In this document: piece after piece, positions 1-8,739 of the stretch
How positions within the stretch are numbered: the first letter of the stretch is position 1
How the letters are laid out: the number at the start of each line of letters is the position of its first letter
Assembly (NCBI GenBank): GCA_910587895.1
Contig: CAJUOE010000039.1
Location: 3,106-67,105 of the forward strand
Direction of reading: 5' to 3'
Length of the DNA stretch: 64,000 bases
Source of the DNA: an uncultured Lachnospiraceae bacterium
GTDB taxonomy: Bacteria; Bacillota; Clostridia; Lachnospirales; Lachnospiraceae
Position numbers and translations under genes: made by a program
Notes under the pieces: generated by a model
The model's database searches: none
Seen by the model: only the letters and a program-made list of their open reading frames with translations
What the model was told of the DNA's origin: nothing

Positions 1-90
1 ACAGTTTTTTCATATTCTTCTGGATTTTTCTCACGCGGGAGACTATAATGAAATTATGTAACAAGCATATTTCTAAGGCGAGGAAAAAGT

Positions 91-828
91 ATGGAAAATA
101 ATCTGTTATTTGTGAATCAGAATCATGATATTATCCGACAGTTTCTGGATGTGATGCGGGAATATAATTTTGAAATTGATACGGCGGACAATGGACGGGA
201 TGCAGTTGCTTTCCTGAGAAAGAGAAAATACAAAGTGATGATTACAGGCATGGATCTTTCGCCGATAGACGGCTCGAAACTGATTGCCTTTCTGAATCAG
301 TATTTTCCCCGCACAGTCTGCATTGTGTATACCAGGAGGCTGGAACTGGCACATTTAAAGCTTCTGGTCAACGAGCGTAAGGTATTTCGCATTTTCCAGA
401 ATACGGCGGATTTTGGCGGAGAGATTTACAGCGCGATTATGCAGGCGTTTGAGTATTACGACGTTGGACAGGAAGAGATGCAGAAACGCCAGATTTTGGA
501 GCAAAAGCTGAAAAATGGGCATATGAGCCTGAAAGCATTGAAACAGGCCGCGCTGGAAGACAAATCTGAGCGGGAAGAGATAGCGGTGTTTTTGAATACG
601 CTGTTTCGTGTGTACGCAAAGAATGTCAGGATTACGCTGCCCCGCAAGGAAAGACAGTTGTTGTTTGCCTATGAAATGCATTTGATTTCAAGCCTCTTGG
701 ACGGCTCGGCACGGGCGGAGGATCTGGAGGAACTGAAACAGAAGCTGTTTCAGGCGTGTGACAGCAGGCAGCAGCAGAACCTGGCTCCGATTATTGAAGG
801 AATTCATCGGACAATCGAAATCAAATAG
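91..828 (+). CDS. Receiver-like regulatory protein with degenerate phosphorylation site
   Basis: Predicted 245-residue cytoplasmic protein. Residues 1-120 have the pattern of a CheY-type receiver (LLFVNQNHD at strand 1, VMITGMDLSPIDG around strand 3), followed by a helical C-terminal half with no DNA-binding motif that I recognise. The acidic pair expected at strand 1 reads Asn-Gln-Asn, and the phospho-acceptor position (normally LxxxD before the MPxxDG turn) is Gly in ITGMD. Phosphorylation by a histidine kinase is therefore unlikely, and a protein-interaction role is inferred. The ATG at 91 follows an AAGGCGAGGA ribosome site, and TATAAT at 44-49 could be its -10 element. The gene stands alone, with a strong terminator downstream. 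The receiver-fold call is reasonable; the function is unknown. Confidence 0.6.
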   Translation: MENNLLFVNQNHDIIRQFLDVMREYNFEIDTADNGRDAVAFLRKRKYKVMITGMDLSPIDGSKLIAFLNQYFPRTVCIVYTRRLELAHLKLLVNERKVFRIFQNTADFGGEIYSAIMQAFEYYDVGQEEMQKRQILEQKLKNGHMSLKALKQAALEDKSEREEIAVFLNTLFRVYAKNVRITLPRKERQLLFAYEMHLISSLLDGSARAEDLEELKQKLFQACDSRQQQNLAPIIEGIHRTIEIK

Positions 829-844
829 AATTTATATTGTGAAT

Positions 845-894
845 AAGGCGCCACCCGGTCATTGTAAATAAGATGGCCGGGCGGCGCCTTTTTT
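845..894 (+). terminator. Rho-independent terminator
   Basis: Long GC-rich hairpin: the arm starting GGCGCC at 847 pairs with the arm ending GGCGCC at 888, about 15 bp with one A-C mismatch, followed by TTTTTT. It ends the receiver-like gene and lies between two convergent genes, so it may also slow transcription arriving from the PBP gene on the other strand. Confidence 0.9.
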
Positions 895-913
895 ATCTTG
901 TGACAGAGGAAAT

Positions 914-3562
914 TTAATCCTCCTCATCCCTTTCAGAATCTTTCTTGTTATTGTTCTTTTTGGGTTTTTCTTTTTTGTCTTTTTTATTGCTTTCAGGAGT
1001 GGCGCCGTCAAGGTCTTCCGGAATCTCTATGGGAGGGATTTCCGGAATGATGCTCTCGGCTGTGTGGACGGTGCAGTAATTGTCTTCTGCCAGGGCAGCA
1101 GGCAATAAATACGGGCCGTCGTCTGAATTACCGGAACCGCCGACAATGTAGATGCCGGCCTGCCTTGTCTCTGCGGGGCAGAATTCGTTTGCCAGAAGTC
1201 CGGATTCTGTGCAGATAGTTGCGCTGACGTGATGGTCGCAATACTCTGTGGGAACTGTCCCGGCAGCAAAATATTCGGTCGCTACCATGCTGCCTCTGGG
1301 GTCAGAATCACATAGCCCGCTAACGGCAAGCTTGCCGGATTTTTTGCATATGGCGGCGGTGAGAATACCTTCCGGCTGGGTAAATTCCCGGTATTCGAGA
1401 TTCTCATGGATACGTCCCATGATATGGTTCCACAGCGTCTTGGGATTGGAGGTCAGTGAACCGTCCTGCGGGCTGTTGTCGTCGTAGCCGCACCATACGG
1501 TGCAGGTATAGTATGGCGTGAAGCCTGCAAACAGGGCGTCGCGGTTGCTGGTCGTAGTTCCTGTTTTCCCGGCAATCGGCATATTGCCGAAATTAACGGC
1601 GCCTCCGGTTCCGACGTTGACGACGTCTTGCATGGCGCTCGTTAAGAGAAATGCCGTAGTCTCCTTGAGTACCGTGTGCGAGTCAGCGGTATTGTCAATC
1701 AGAACATTTCCGCTGTGATCGAGAATTCTGGTATAAAAACGTGGTTTGATATAGTTGCCCATGTTGGCAATGGTGGCGTATGCTCCGGTCAGCTCCAGAT
1801 TCGTTACGCCGCGCGTGATGCCGCCCAGTGACAGTGATTCTACAATATCATCCTGTACCAGGGTGGTAAATCCAAAATTCTGCAGGTAATCATAACCAAC
1901 CTGTGGAGAGATGTCGGAGAGTGTCTTTACCGTCACGACGTTGATGGATTTTGTAATCGCATAACGGATGGTAGTAAACCCGCGGTAGGAATTATCGTAG
2001 TTTCGCAGGGACGTACCGTTTGAGTAAGTGTAGGGGGCGTCATCCTGAACTGTGGCAAGCGTCATGCCGGCGGTATCCAGCGCCGGCGCATAGGCGGCAA
2101 GGACCTTGAATGTGGAACCAGGCTGCCTTGTGGTATCTGTCGCACGGTTTAACGTACGGCTGCCAGTCTTGTCCCCCCTGCCTCCGACAATCGCTTTTAC
2201 ATCGCCGCTATACTGGTCGATAATTGTAACTGCGGCCTGTGGCTGGAGCGTAAATACGACCGATTCCCCGCCGTCCACGATCGTATCGCCGGGTTGTATG
2301 ATTTCTGCCTTATAAGCGTCAATGGCTGCCTGAGCCTCCTCAATGCTTGCAAAATTCAGCGAGTAGTCCGGGGAAGAGGCGCTGTAATGTGAGATCATGG
2401 TCTGGTCGCTGTAATTTTCCATTGTACCGTCAGATTTCTTGACCGTCAGGCGGTAGGAAAAAGAGTATTTTGCCTCGGTTGAATAGTTTTCCGGCTTGTT
2501 CACTTCTTCGTCGCAGATTTGCTGAATTCCCATGTCCTGCGTGGATTCAATCGTGAGGCCGCTGTTGTAAATGGCTTTGTATGCCTGCGTGTCCGTATAT
2601 CCTTTTTTCTCCACCAGATCCTGTACCACCTGGTCGATGACAGCGTCCACAAAATAAGAATTGGGGTTTTCTTCTGCGTATACGATATTGACCTGCTGGA
2701 TCCGGGAATAAACGTCATCCAGAATAGCCTCGTCGTATTCTTTTTCAGAGATGTATTCCTGTTCACGCATGTTTTTCAGGACAAGCCGCCGCCGCTCATC
2801 GTTTTTATCCGGATGGCTGACCGGATTATAGGCGGAAGGATTTTTGGTAATTCCGGCGATAACGGCTGCCTCAGACAGGGTAAGTTCCGAGACGTCCTTA
2901 CCGAAATACCGGCGGGAAGCAGACTGTACGCCCAATGTGTTCTGTCCAAGGTTAATGGTGTTCAGGTAGTTTTCCAGGACCCATTCTTTGGATTTGACTT
3001 TTGAGAGCTGAATGGCAAGGTATTGTTCCTGAATTTTGCGCTCAACCTTCTCTATGCCGGACTGGGTTGTCCAGCCTTCAAATACATTGTTTTTCAGCAG
3101 CTGCTGCGTAATCGTGCTGGCGCCCTGGTTGAAGTGGAAACCGTTTGCAATGCCCGTGAATCCGGCGCGGATAATCCCCTTGATGTCAATGCCGTTGTGG
3201 TCGTAGAATCGTTCGTCCTCAATGGCGACAAACGCGTGCTGAACCGTTTGCGGTATTTCGTCCAGCGTTACATACACACGGTTGGAGCCGGAAGCCACAA
3301 GCTTTGCAGTTTCATTTCCCTGGTTGTCCAACACAACGGAAAGGTAGCCTGTGGGCGAGGGGTCTATATCAGAAATATCAGGAGCGGACGCTATGATGCC
3401 TTTGAATACGCCGATCCCGGCACATCCGCCAATCACTGCAACGGCCAGAAAACATACCAGCAGTGATTTCAGAAATATGACAGTAAATTTCTTACGGATC
3501 AACAACGCGGAGGAGGTGATCTGTTTCTCTCTTTGTGCTACGCCTTTTTTTCCATAGTTCAT
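914..3562 (-). CDS. Class A penicillin-binding protein (PBP1A type)
   Basis: Bifunctional peptidoglycan glycosyltransferase/DD-transpeptidase of 882 residues that polymerises lipid II and cross-links the strands outside the membrane. There is a short cytoplasmic tail, one membrane segment at residues 27-52, then a GT51 domain with catalytic Glu in AIEDERFYDH near residue 115 and the FNQGASTITQQ motif. The transpeptidase follows, with SxxK (GSTFK, about 485), SxN (SIN) and KTG (GKTGTT, about 666). The C-terminus is a Lys/Asp-rich low-complexity tail (KKDKKEKPKK), common in clostridial PBPs and probably extracellular. The start is supported by AAGGAGG just upstream on the minus strand. It is monocistronic in this window and convergent with the gene at 91-828. 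Confidence 0.95.
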   Translation of the reverse strand: MNYGKKGVAQREKQITSSALLIRKKFTVIFLKSLLVCFLAVAVIGGCAGIGVFKGIIASAPDISDIDPSPTGYLSVVLDNQGNETAKLVASGSNRVYVTLDEIPQTVQHAFVAIEDERFYDHNGIDIKGIIRAGFTGIANGFHFNQGASTITQQLLKNNVFEGWTTQSGIEKVERKIQEQYLAIQLSKVKSKEWVLENYLNTINLGQNTLGVQSASRRYFGKDVSELTLSEAAVIAGITKNPSAYNPVSHPDKNDERRRLVLKNMREQEYISEKEYDEAILDDVYSRIQQVNIVYAEENPNSYFVDAVIDQVVQDLVEKKGYTDTQAYKAIYNSGLTIESTQDMGIQQICDEEVNKPENYSTEAKYSFSYRLTVKKSDGTMENYSDQTMISHYSASSPDYSLNFASIEEAQAAIDAYKAEIIQPGDTIVDGGESVVFTLQPQAAVTIIDQYSGDVKAIVGGRGDKTGSRTLNRATDTTRQPGSTFKVLAAYAPALDTAGMTLATVQDDAPYTYSNGTSLRNYDNSYRGFTTIRYAITKSINVVTVKTLSDISPQVGYDYLQNFGFTTLVQDDIVESLSLGGITRGVTNLELTGAYATIANMGNYIKPRFYTRILDHSGNVLIDNTADSHTVLKETTAFLLTSAMQDVVNVGTGGAVNFGNMPIAGKTGTTTSNRDALFAGFTPYYTCTVWCGYDDNSPQDGSLTSNPKTLWNHIMGRIHENLEYREFTQPEGILTAAICKKSGKLAVSGLCDSDPRGSMVATEYFAAGTVPTEYCDHHVSATICTESGLLANEFCPAETRQAGIYIVGGSGNSDDGPYLLPAALAEDNYCTVHTAESIIPEIPPIEIPEDLDGATPESNKKDKKEKPKKNNNKKDSERDEED

Positions 3563-3712
3563 AGCAAAGCCTCCTTAAAAATAAAACAAAAATTAATATT
3601 ATCCAGATATTATATCAAATATGATATGGAAAATAAAGAAAAATATCAGTTTCCAATAAACAGTAGCAGTTATCGGGTTCTAAATTTTGCAAATAGTTAT
3701 CTCGGAAAATGT

Positions 3713-3741
3713 TTGCAATCTATATCTAACCATGCTATGAT
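3713..3741 (+). promoter_or_regulatory. Candidate sigma-A promoter for the Rpn-type gene
   Basis: TTGCAA at 3713-3718, 17 bp spacer, TATGAT at 3736-3741. It lies in the 400-bp gap between the divergent PBP and Rpn-type genes and would give a leader of roughly 215 nt. Apart from this, the gap 3563-3963 is AT-rich and shows no convincing gene or RNA. Confidence 0.5.
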
Positions 3742-3963
3742 AAGGAAAAGCATACCCTCTTAGGCAGACTGTTATGTTATCTGGTTTGCTCTGAGGCATA
3801 TTTTCTAACATACAAATCTAATGTATCTTTATCTTGCATTTCAGAAAATCCATGCTTTGAATCCTATCAATATTTCATATGGCTGGAGATTCTGAAAGAG
3901 GGTTCTCCGGCGCCTGCTGAATATTTATGCAGGAAATTATCTGCCAGTAAAGGAGGACAGGAG

Positions 3964-4908
3964 ATGAACGATACAAACAATGGCATGAACATGCAGCGCA
4001 ATTATAAGGACACGGTGTTTCGGATGTTATTTTCTGAGAAGGAGAACCTTCTGAGTCTGTACAATGCACTGAATGGAACATCCTACACGGATCCGGACGG
4101 GCTGATTATCACTACATTGGAAAATGCAGTTTATATGAATTACAAGAATGACATTTCTTTTGTACTGGATATGGAACTAATGCTTTATGAGCATCAATCC
4201 ACGGTGAACCCCAATATGCCCTTGCGAAGTTTGTTTTATGTGACAAGGGTGATACAGGGGATCACGAGAGAGAAGGACCTTTATGGACGCAAACAGGTAA
4301 AAATACCGGCACCCAGATTCATAGTTTTCTATAACGGGGCGGAGCCACAGCCGGAGCGGCAGACATTAAGACTTTCGGATGCATTTGAAGGTACATTGTC
4401 TGATGGTGGAAGAAAGCCGGGAGAATTGGCAGGTGGGGATTTGGAACTGATGGTGACTGTGTATAACATTAATTTAGGGTATAATCAGAACATAATGGAA
4501 GGATGTCAGATACTGAAGGAATATGCGCAGTATGTATCTCAGGTCAGAAAGTACGCAAAGGAAATGGCATTTCCGGAAGCAGTGGAAACAGCAGTAGATT
4601 ACTGTATCAATAATAGGATATTGGCAGATTTTCTGGCGAGGAATCGGGCGGAGGCGATAGCGGTGAGTATTTTTGAGTATGACGAGGAAAAACATATCAG
4701 GAATGAAAAGGAGCTGTCTTACCAGGAAGGGCGTAAATCCGGGATAGAGACTGGAATGGCAGAAAATCTGATAAAAAGTGTGTCATCTTTGATGAACAAT
4801 TTAGGACTTAATCTGCAAAAAGCCTGTGAAAGCCTGGGGATAACTGTTGGGGAATATGAAGACGCAAAAGAGAAAATTGCACATCAGGAGAAAAATACGA
4901 TGGTATAG
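3964..4908 (+). CDS. Rpn family PD-(D/E)XK nuclease / putative transposase
   Basis: Protein of 314 residues in the recombination-promoting nuclease (Rpn, 'PD-(D/E)XK nuclease family transposase') group, abundant in Lachnospiraceae. Seen: the N-terminal KDTVFRMLFSEKENLLSLYNAL signature, then a nuclease core with Asp in ISFVLD and the acidic strand LMLYEHQS followed by the family's PLRSLFYVTR segment, and an IVFYNG strand. The C-terminal quarter is helical (ESLGITVGEYEDAK). E. coli Rpn proteins cut DNA and stimulate RecA-independent recombination; the family is scattered and often multicopy. The start at 3964 has AAAGGAGGACAGG upstream. No inverted repeats or target duplications flank the gene, so recent mobility is not evident. 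Confidence 0.85.
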   Translation: MNDTNNGMNMQRNYKDTVFRMLFSEKENLLSLYNALNGTSYTDPDGLIITTLENAVYMNYKNDISFVLDMELMLYEHQSTVNPNMPLRSLFYVTRVIQGITREKDLYGRKQVKIPAPRFIVFYNGAEPQPERQTLRLSDAFEGTLSDGGRKPGELAGGDLELMVTVYNINLGYNQNIMEGCQILKEYAQYVSQVRKYAKEMAFPEAVETAVDYCINNRILADFLARNRAEAIAVSIFEYDEEKHIRNEKELSYQEGRKSGIETGMAENLIKSVSSLMNNLGLNLQKACESLGITVGEYEDAKEKIAHQEKNTMV

Positions 4909-4971
4909 AGTTGCATAGGATTATCTTTGATAGTGTTTTGTATATAAGAGAAAAGAAACGGAGCCGATACC

Positions 4972-5625
4972 ATGCGAAACAAGTCCATTAAAATTTTATA
5001 TCAGGGCGGCAGCGGTGAAATCGTAGAAAAGAAGTCACGGTTTATTGCTACGCTGGAGAAAATAGAAACGGAGGAGGAGGCTCTTTCTTTTATCGCCCGC
5101 ATGAAGAAACAGTATTGGGATGCGAGGCATAACTGTTATGCCTTTGTGGCGGGGAAGAATCAGGAATTGCAGCGGTGCAGCGATGACGGGGAGCCGAATG
5201 GAACTGCAGGCCGTCCTATGCTGGATGTACTTTTGCGGGAAGATGTGCATAATTTAGCGGTGGTTGTGACACGCTATTTCGGAGGAACCCTTCTTGGAAC
5301 CGGCGGGTTGGTCCGCGCTTATCAGAAAGCGGTGCAGGAGGGGCTCAAAAACAGTGTTATCATAGAGAAAACGTCGGGGAGAAGCCTTGTGATTGGCACG
5401 GATTACAACAGCATCGGAAAAATTCAATACATCCTGGCGCAGCAGGAGATTTTGACCATGGACTCTTCTTATACAGATAAGGTGGAGTTAAAGGTCATGG
5501 TTCCCACAGATAAGCTGGAGGAGCTGAAAGAAGCGATTACGGAGGGAACGAACGGAACCGCACATTTCGAAGTGGGTGAACCGGTAGAATTTGCCGTGGT
5601 GGAAGGGAAAATTGAGCTGCTGTAA
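4972..5625 (+). CDS. yigZ: YigZ/IMPACT family protein
   Basis: Protein of 217 residues matching the YigZ (YvyE, UPF0029/IMPACT) family. The N-terminal IMPACT domain shows KKSRFIA, ARHNCYAF, CSDDGEPNGTAGRPML and VVVTRYFGGTLLGTGGLVRAY, which together are diagnostic. The C-terminal domain (about 140-217) is the small ferredoxin-like module found in bacterial members. Structures of family members resemble translation-factor domains; the eukaryotic relative IMPACT inhibits Gcn2, but the bacterial role is not settled. The ATG at 4972 has GGAG 8-9 nt upstream. The gene is 63 bp after the Rpn gene and is followed by the tRNA promoter, so it is probably transcribed alone. Confidence 0.92.
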   Translation: MRNKSIKILYQGGSGEIVEKKSRFIATLEKIETEEEALSFIARMKKQYWDARHNCYAFVAGKNQELQRCSDDGEPNGTAGRPMLDVLLREDVHNLAVVVTRYFGGTLLGTGGLVRAYQKAVQEGLKNSVIIEKTSGRSLVIGTDYNSIGKIQYILAQQEILTMDSSYTDKVELKVMVPTDKLEELKEAITEGTNGTAHFEVGEPVEFAVVEGKIELL

Positions 5626-5643
5626 AAAAAATAAAAAAAACAC

Positions 5644-5672
5644 TTGCAATTTGGAAAAAACTCGTATATAAT
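5644..5672 (+). promoter_or_regulatory. Sigma-A promoter of tRNA-Gln
   Basis: TTGCAA at 5644-5649, 17-bp spacer, consensus TATAAT at 5667-5672. The tRNA begins 20 bp after the -10 element. Confidence 0.8.
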
Positions 5673-5691
5673 ACTGTTTGTTGAACGACAA

Positions 5692-5763
5692 TGGCCCATC
5701 GCCAAACGGTAAGGCAACGGACTCTGACTCCGTCATTTCAAGGTTCGAATCCTTGTGGGCCAG
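5692..5763 (+). tRNA. tRNA-Gln (anticodon CTG)
   Basis: A 72-nt cloverleaf can be folded by eye: acceptor TGGCCCA/TGGGCCA, D arm GCC...GGC, anticodon stem ACGGA/TCCGT with loop CTCTGAC (anticodon CTG, reads CAG), T arm CAAGG-TTCGAAT-CCTTG, discriminator G. The U1-A72 first pair is typical of glutamine tRNAs. CCA is not encoded and must be added after transcription. It has its own promoter and terminator. Confidence 0.96.
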
Positions 5764-5767
5764 CTGG

Positions 5768-5799
5768 ATACCTGTCACTTACAGTGATGGGTATTTTTA
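5768..5799 (+). terminator. Terminator of tRNA-Gln
   Basis: Hairpin of 11 bp including two G-U pairs (ATACCTGTCAC with GTGATGGGTAT, loop TTACA) followed by a T-rich run. It starts a few bases after the tRNA. Confidence 0.85.
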
Positions 5800-5845
5800 T
5801 TCTCTTATAGGAAAGACCTTGTCACGCTAACCACAGGAGGAAATT

Positions 5846-6556
5846 ATGTACAGTTTTCACAGCAGGATCCGCTATAGCGAGGTGGACAACAGGGGACGGG
5901 TTGCGCTGCCTGCGATTATAGATTATTTTCAGGATTGCAGTAATTTTCAATCAGAAGAGCTGGGAGTAGGGGTCTCGTTTTTGACTGAGCACCGGCTGGC
6001 ATGGGTGGTGTCTTCCTGGCAGATTGAGGTTAATCGTTATCCCGGTATGGGAGAACGTGTAAAAGTTAGTACCTGGCCGTATGAATTCAAAGGATTTTTC
6101 GGCTACCGTAATTTTACGATGGAGACAGAAGAGGGCGAGCTTTTGGCGTATGCCAATTCCATCTGGACGTTGCTGGATACAGAAAAGGGAAGACCCGCGA
6201 GGCCTTTGCCAGAACTGCTTCTGGCGTATGAGATGTCCCCGCAGCTTGCCATGGAATGTGATTCCCGAAAGGTGCCGTTTCCGGAACAGATGGAGCCTAG
6301 GGAGCCATTTCCGGTGCATAAGTACCATATTGATACGAATCAGCACGTAAACAATGGCAAATATGTCAGTATGGCGCAGGAATATATTCCATCCGGTTTT
6401 GAGATTTGCAAATTACGGGTAGAATACCGCAAGGCAGCGGTCTACGGGGATACGATGTTTCCATTTATTGCGGAAGAACAGGGAAAGATTACAGTAAAGC
6501 TTGCAGATGGGGAAGGAAAACCCTATGCTGTCATAGCGCTGGAGGAAAAGAAATGA
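5846..6556 (+). CDS. Acyl-ACP thioesterase
   Basis: Protein of 236 residues of the acyl-ACP thioesterase (FatA/TE) family, which releases free fatty acids from acyl carrier protein in the cytoplasm. Two hot-dog repeats are visible. The first starts FHSRIRYSEVDNRGRV and includes AWVVSSWQIEVNRYP; the second carries the motif YHIDTNQHVNNGKYV, whose Asn and His match the plant and bacterial catalytic residues. Length is normal for anaerobe members. AGGAGG precedes the ATG. It is the first gene of an operon: its TGA overlaps the ATG of the S1-domain gene (ATGA at 6553-6556). Confidence 0.9.
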   Translation: MYSFHSRIRYSEVDNRGRVALPAIIDYFQDCSNFQSEELGVGVSFLTEHRLAWVVSSWQIEVNRYPGMGERVKVSTWPYEFKGFFGYRNFTMETEEGELLAYANSIWTLLDTEKGRPARPLPELLLAYEMSPQLAMECDSRKVPFPEQMEPREPFPVHKYHIDTNQHVNNGKYVSMAQEYIPSGFEICKLRVEYRKAAVYGDTMFPFIAEEQGKITVKLADGEGKPYAVIALEEKK

Positions 6557-7389
6557 TTCGACTCGGAGAAAAACAGAAACTTGTAGTAGTGAAGAAAGTA
6601 GATTTTGGCGTATACCTGGCAGAAAACATGGATTCAGAGACTAGGGTCCTGCTTCCGATGAAACAGGTGCCGGAGGGTACGCAGCCTGGAGATGAACTGG
6701 AAGTGTTCATATACAAAGATTCCAAAGACCGCGTGATTTCTACCACGCATGAGCCTAAAATCAAAATGGGCCAGCTGGCTGCGCTTACCGTGCTATCCGT
6801 TCAGAAGATTGGAGCGTTTTTGGACTGGGGGCTGGAAAAAGACCTGTTTCTGCCGTTTAAGGAACAGGCTGGCAAAGTCCAGGCCGGGGATGAAATACTG
6901 GTGAGGCTGTATATTGATAAGAGCAGGAGGCTCTGCGCCAGCATGAGGGAGCTTTACGATATGCTGGAAACAGACTCTTCTTATGAGAAAGGGGATATGG
7001 TTCAGGGACGTGTCTATGAGTTCAGTGATAATTTTGGTACGTTTCTTGCTGTCGATGACAGATATTCTGCCAGAATTCCCAGGCATGAGGATTGCAGTTC
7101 CCTGCGAATCGGGGATGTGGTGGAAGCCCGTGTTGCAGGCGTCAAAGTGGATGGCAAGCTGGATTTGACCCTGCGGGAAAAAGCATACATTCAAATGGAT
7201 CAGGATGCGCAGCGTATCATGGAGGTTCTGGAAGAGTTTGCCGGCGTTTTGCCGTTTAATGACAAAGCATCTCCGGAAATTATCATGCGCGAAATGAAAA
7301 TGAGCAAAAATGCTTTTAAACGTGCAGTCGGGCGGTTGTATAAAGAACATAAAATAGAGATTACTGATAAAAATATCCGAAAGATATAG
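6553..7389 (+). CDS. cvfB: CvfB-family S1 RNA-binding protein
   Basis: Protein of 278 residues, translationally coupled to the thioesterase. I chose the ATG at 6553 because an in-frame upstream start would run about 150 bp into the thioesterase gene and lacks the family's N-terminus. Domains: an S1-like OB fold at about 1-65, a second at 70-135 (FLDWGLEKDLFLP), a canonical S1 at 145-215 (GDMVQGRVYEF... AVDDRYSARIP), and a C-terminal winged helix (MSKNAFKRAVGRLYKEHKIEI). This is the YitL/CvfB layout; in Staphylococcus CvfB binds RNA and affects virulence genes. The physiological target here is unknown. SD GGAGG lies just upstream within the thioesterase end. Confidence 0.9.
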   Translation: MIRLGEKQKLVVVKKVDFGVYLAENMDSETRVLLPMKQVPEGTQPGDELEVFIYKDSKDRVISTTHEPKIKMGQLAALTVLSVQKIGAFLDWGLEKDLFLPFKEQAGKVQAGDEILVRLYIDKSRRLCASMRELYDMLETDSSYEKGDMVQGRVYEFSDNFGTFLAVDDRYSARIPRHEDCSSLRIGDVVEARVAGVKVDGKLDLTLREKAYIQMDQDAQRIMEVLEEFAGVLPFNDKASPEIIMREMKMSKNAFKRAVGRLYKEHKIEITDKNIRKI

Positions 7390-7398
7390 GAGGGCGTG

Positions 7399-8364
7399 AT
7401 GTCTCAGAATAAAAGTGTGAACCGTTTATTTTTAACAGTGGTATTGATTTATATTGGCGGCAGTCTGGGACTCAGCGCATTGTCGGCATTTACGCCGATG
7501 GGGGACCTGCCGATGTATGTTTCCCTGCTGTTGTCGCAGGCAATGGTCTTTGTACCATGTTTTCTCTACTGCAAATGGAAAAAGATAAAAATCAGGGAAC
7601 TGATCCCATACCGGAAAATCAACTTCGTAACAATCATACTTGTAATCATCTGTACGTATCTGATGTATCCGCTGATGATTGTTCTGAATGCCATTTCCAT
7701 GCTGTTTTCCACCTCGGGAACGGCAAATGTCATGGAGCTTATGCAGGGACAGAACTTTGTTTTGAGTACGCTGTTTATGGCGCTTTTACCTGCCTGCGTG
7801 GAAGAATTTATGTTCCGCGGCGTATTATTTCATACATATCGGAAGAGCAAAATGCTGCCCGCAATTTTTCTGAGCGCGTTTTTGTTCGGATGTATGCATA
7901 TGAATTTAAATCAGTTTATGTATGCGTTTGCACTGGGCGTATATCTTGCATTTCTGGTGGAGGCGACCGGAAGCATCTTCAGTTCGATGCTGGCACATTT
8001 TACCCTCAATTTTACCAGCGTGGTCATGAGCACATTGCTGCCGTATTTTTATGAGATGATGGGCGTGCCTGAGACGGAGATGAGCCCGCAGGTTGGAAAT
8101 GGAGGACTGGCCACTGCTATGCCGGGCGGCGAGGTTGCCATGCTCCTGATGGGAATTATGGTTTGGGCGGTGGTTGCAATTGCAACGACCTGCGCAGGAT
8201 TTGGCATTTATATGGCAATCTGCAAGATTAACGGCCGCTGGGGATATGTCAAACGGATGTTTAAGAACGGAACGAAAGAGAGGCTGATTTCGTTTTCGCT
8301 TATTTTGGGAATTCTTATCACTTTTGCATTTATGGGATTTACGATTTATCTGGAATATCTGTGA
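7399..8364 (+). CDS. CPBP family intramembrane glutamic endopeptidase
   Basis: Protein of 321 residues with about eight hydrophobic segments. The CPBP/Abi signature is complete: motif 1 EEFMFRG (EExxxR), motif 2 FLFGCMHM (FxxxH) and the following Asn-containing segment HFTLNF. Family members are membrane proteases, including the type II CAAX protease Rce1 and bacteriocin-immunity proteins; the substrate here is unknown. AGGAGGG at 7388-7394 favours the ATG at 7399 over the GTG at 7396. Third gene of the thioesterase operon, separated from cvfB by only a few bases. The C-terminal third adds two more membrane segments after a Met/Gly-rich loop. Confidence 0.9.
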   Translation: MSQNKSVNRLFLTVVLIYIGGSLGLSALSAFTPMGDLPMYVSLLLSQAMVFVPCFLYCKWKKIKIRELIPYRKINFVTIILVIICTYLMYPLMIVLNAISMLFSTSGTANVMELMQGQNFVLSTLFMALLPACVEEFMFRGVLFHTYRKSKMLPAIFLSAFLFGCMHMNLNQFMYAFALGVYLAFLVEATGSIFSSMLAHFTLNFTSVVMSTLLPYFYEMMGVPETEMSPQVGNGGLATAMPGGEVAMLLMGIMVWAVVAIATTCAGFGIYMAICKINGRWGYVKRMFKNGTKERLISFSLILGILITFAFMGFTIYLEYL

Positions 8365-8389
8365 TAGCGGGTATTTTCAGGTGTAAAGT

Positions 8390-8424
8390 ACAGGAGCAGA
8401 TTACACATGGTAACCTGCTCCTGT
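8390..8424. terminator. Inverted repeat between convergent genes, possible weak terminator
   Basis: Perfect 10-bp inverted repeat ACAGGAGCAG / CTGCTCCTGT with a 15-nt loop, placed between the CPBP gene and the convergent YjfB-like gene. No T-run follows on either strand, so any termination would be inefficient. Confidence 0.45.
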
Positions 8425-8437
8425 CTGTTAGATGCTG

Positions 8438-8614
8438 TCAGAGGGAAATGTCAACATTTCCTCCCAGGTGAGGAGTAACGGATTGTTCCATGAGCTTTAT
8501 CATGGAGTCTCCCATTGTCTCTGCTGCATCCAGCTGTTTGCCAAGCATGAGAATGCTGATATCATTGTTCAGCTGCGTCATGCTCAACGCGGTTGATAAG
8601 GAAGCAATATCCAT
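8438..8614 (-). CDS. YjfB-like putative motility protein
   Basis: Small protein of 58 residues starting MDIASLSTALSMTQL and ending HLGGNVDISL. This matches the YjfB family ('putative motility protein'), whose Bacillus member is co-regulated with flagellar genes; its biochemical function is unknown. Translation from the CAT at 8612-8614 is supported by AAAGGAGGAA on the minus strand and by a promoter further upstream. A longer in-frame start would read through that ribosome site and promoter and was not used. No signal peptide or membrane segment. The family link is by sequence pattern only. Confidence 0.8.
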   Translation of the reverse strand: MDIASLSTALSMTQLNNDISILMLGKQLDAAETMGDSMIKLMEQSVTPHLGGNVDISL

Positions 8615-8638
8615 TTTACATTCCTCCTTTCCATGCTT

Positions 8639-8667
8639 ATTATGACATGAAAATGGGGAAAATGCAA
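8639..8667 (-). promoter_or_regulatory. Sigma-A promoter of the YjfB-like gene
   Basis: On the minus strand: TTGCAT (8662-8667), 17-bp spacer, CATAAT (8639-8644), giving a short leader of about 18-20 nt before the ribosome site. Confidence 0.55.
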
Positions 8668-8675
8668 TTAGAGGA

Positions 8676-8739
8676 GGAAGGCAAATGCGCAGCATTTCCG
8701 GAATGCCTTCCGACGACATGGCAGGAGACGCAAAGCGTC
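8676..8739 (+). other. Two hairpins in the trxB leader
   Basis: GGAAGGCA (8676-8683) pairs with TGCCTTCC (8704-8711), with a further AATGC/GCATT stem inside. A second small hairpin GACGC-AAA-GCGTC follows at about 8727-8739, just before the trxB ribosome site. Neither has a T-run, so they are more likely mRNA-stability or attenuation elements than terminators. Function unproven. Confidence 0.4.

Noticed and set aside
3563..3963. Small gene in the PBP/Rpn gap
   Set aside because: The only open frame (about 76 codons) lacks a ribosome site and begins inside the PBP start region on the opposite strand.
6406..6552. Longer CvfB reading frame starting inside the thioesterase gene
   Set aside because: No ribosome site, large overlap, and the family N-terminus starts at the ATGA overlap at 6553.
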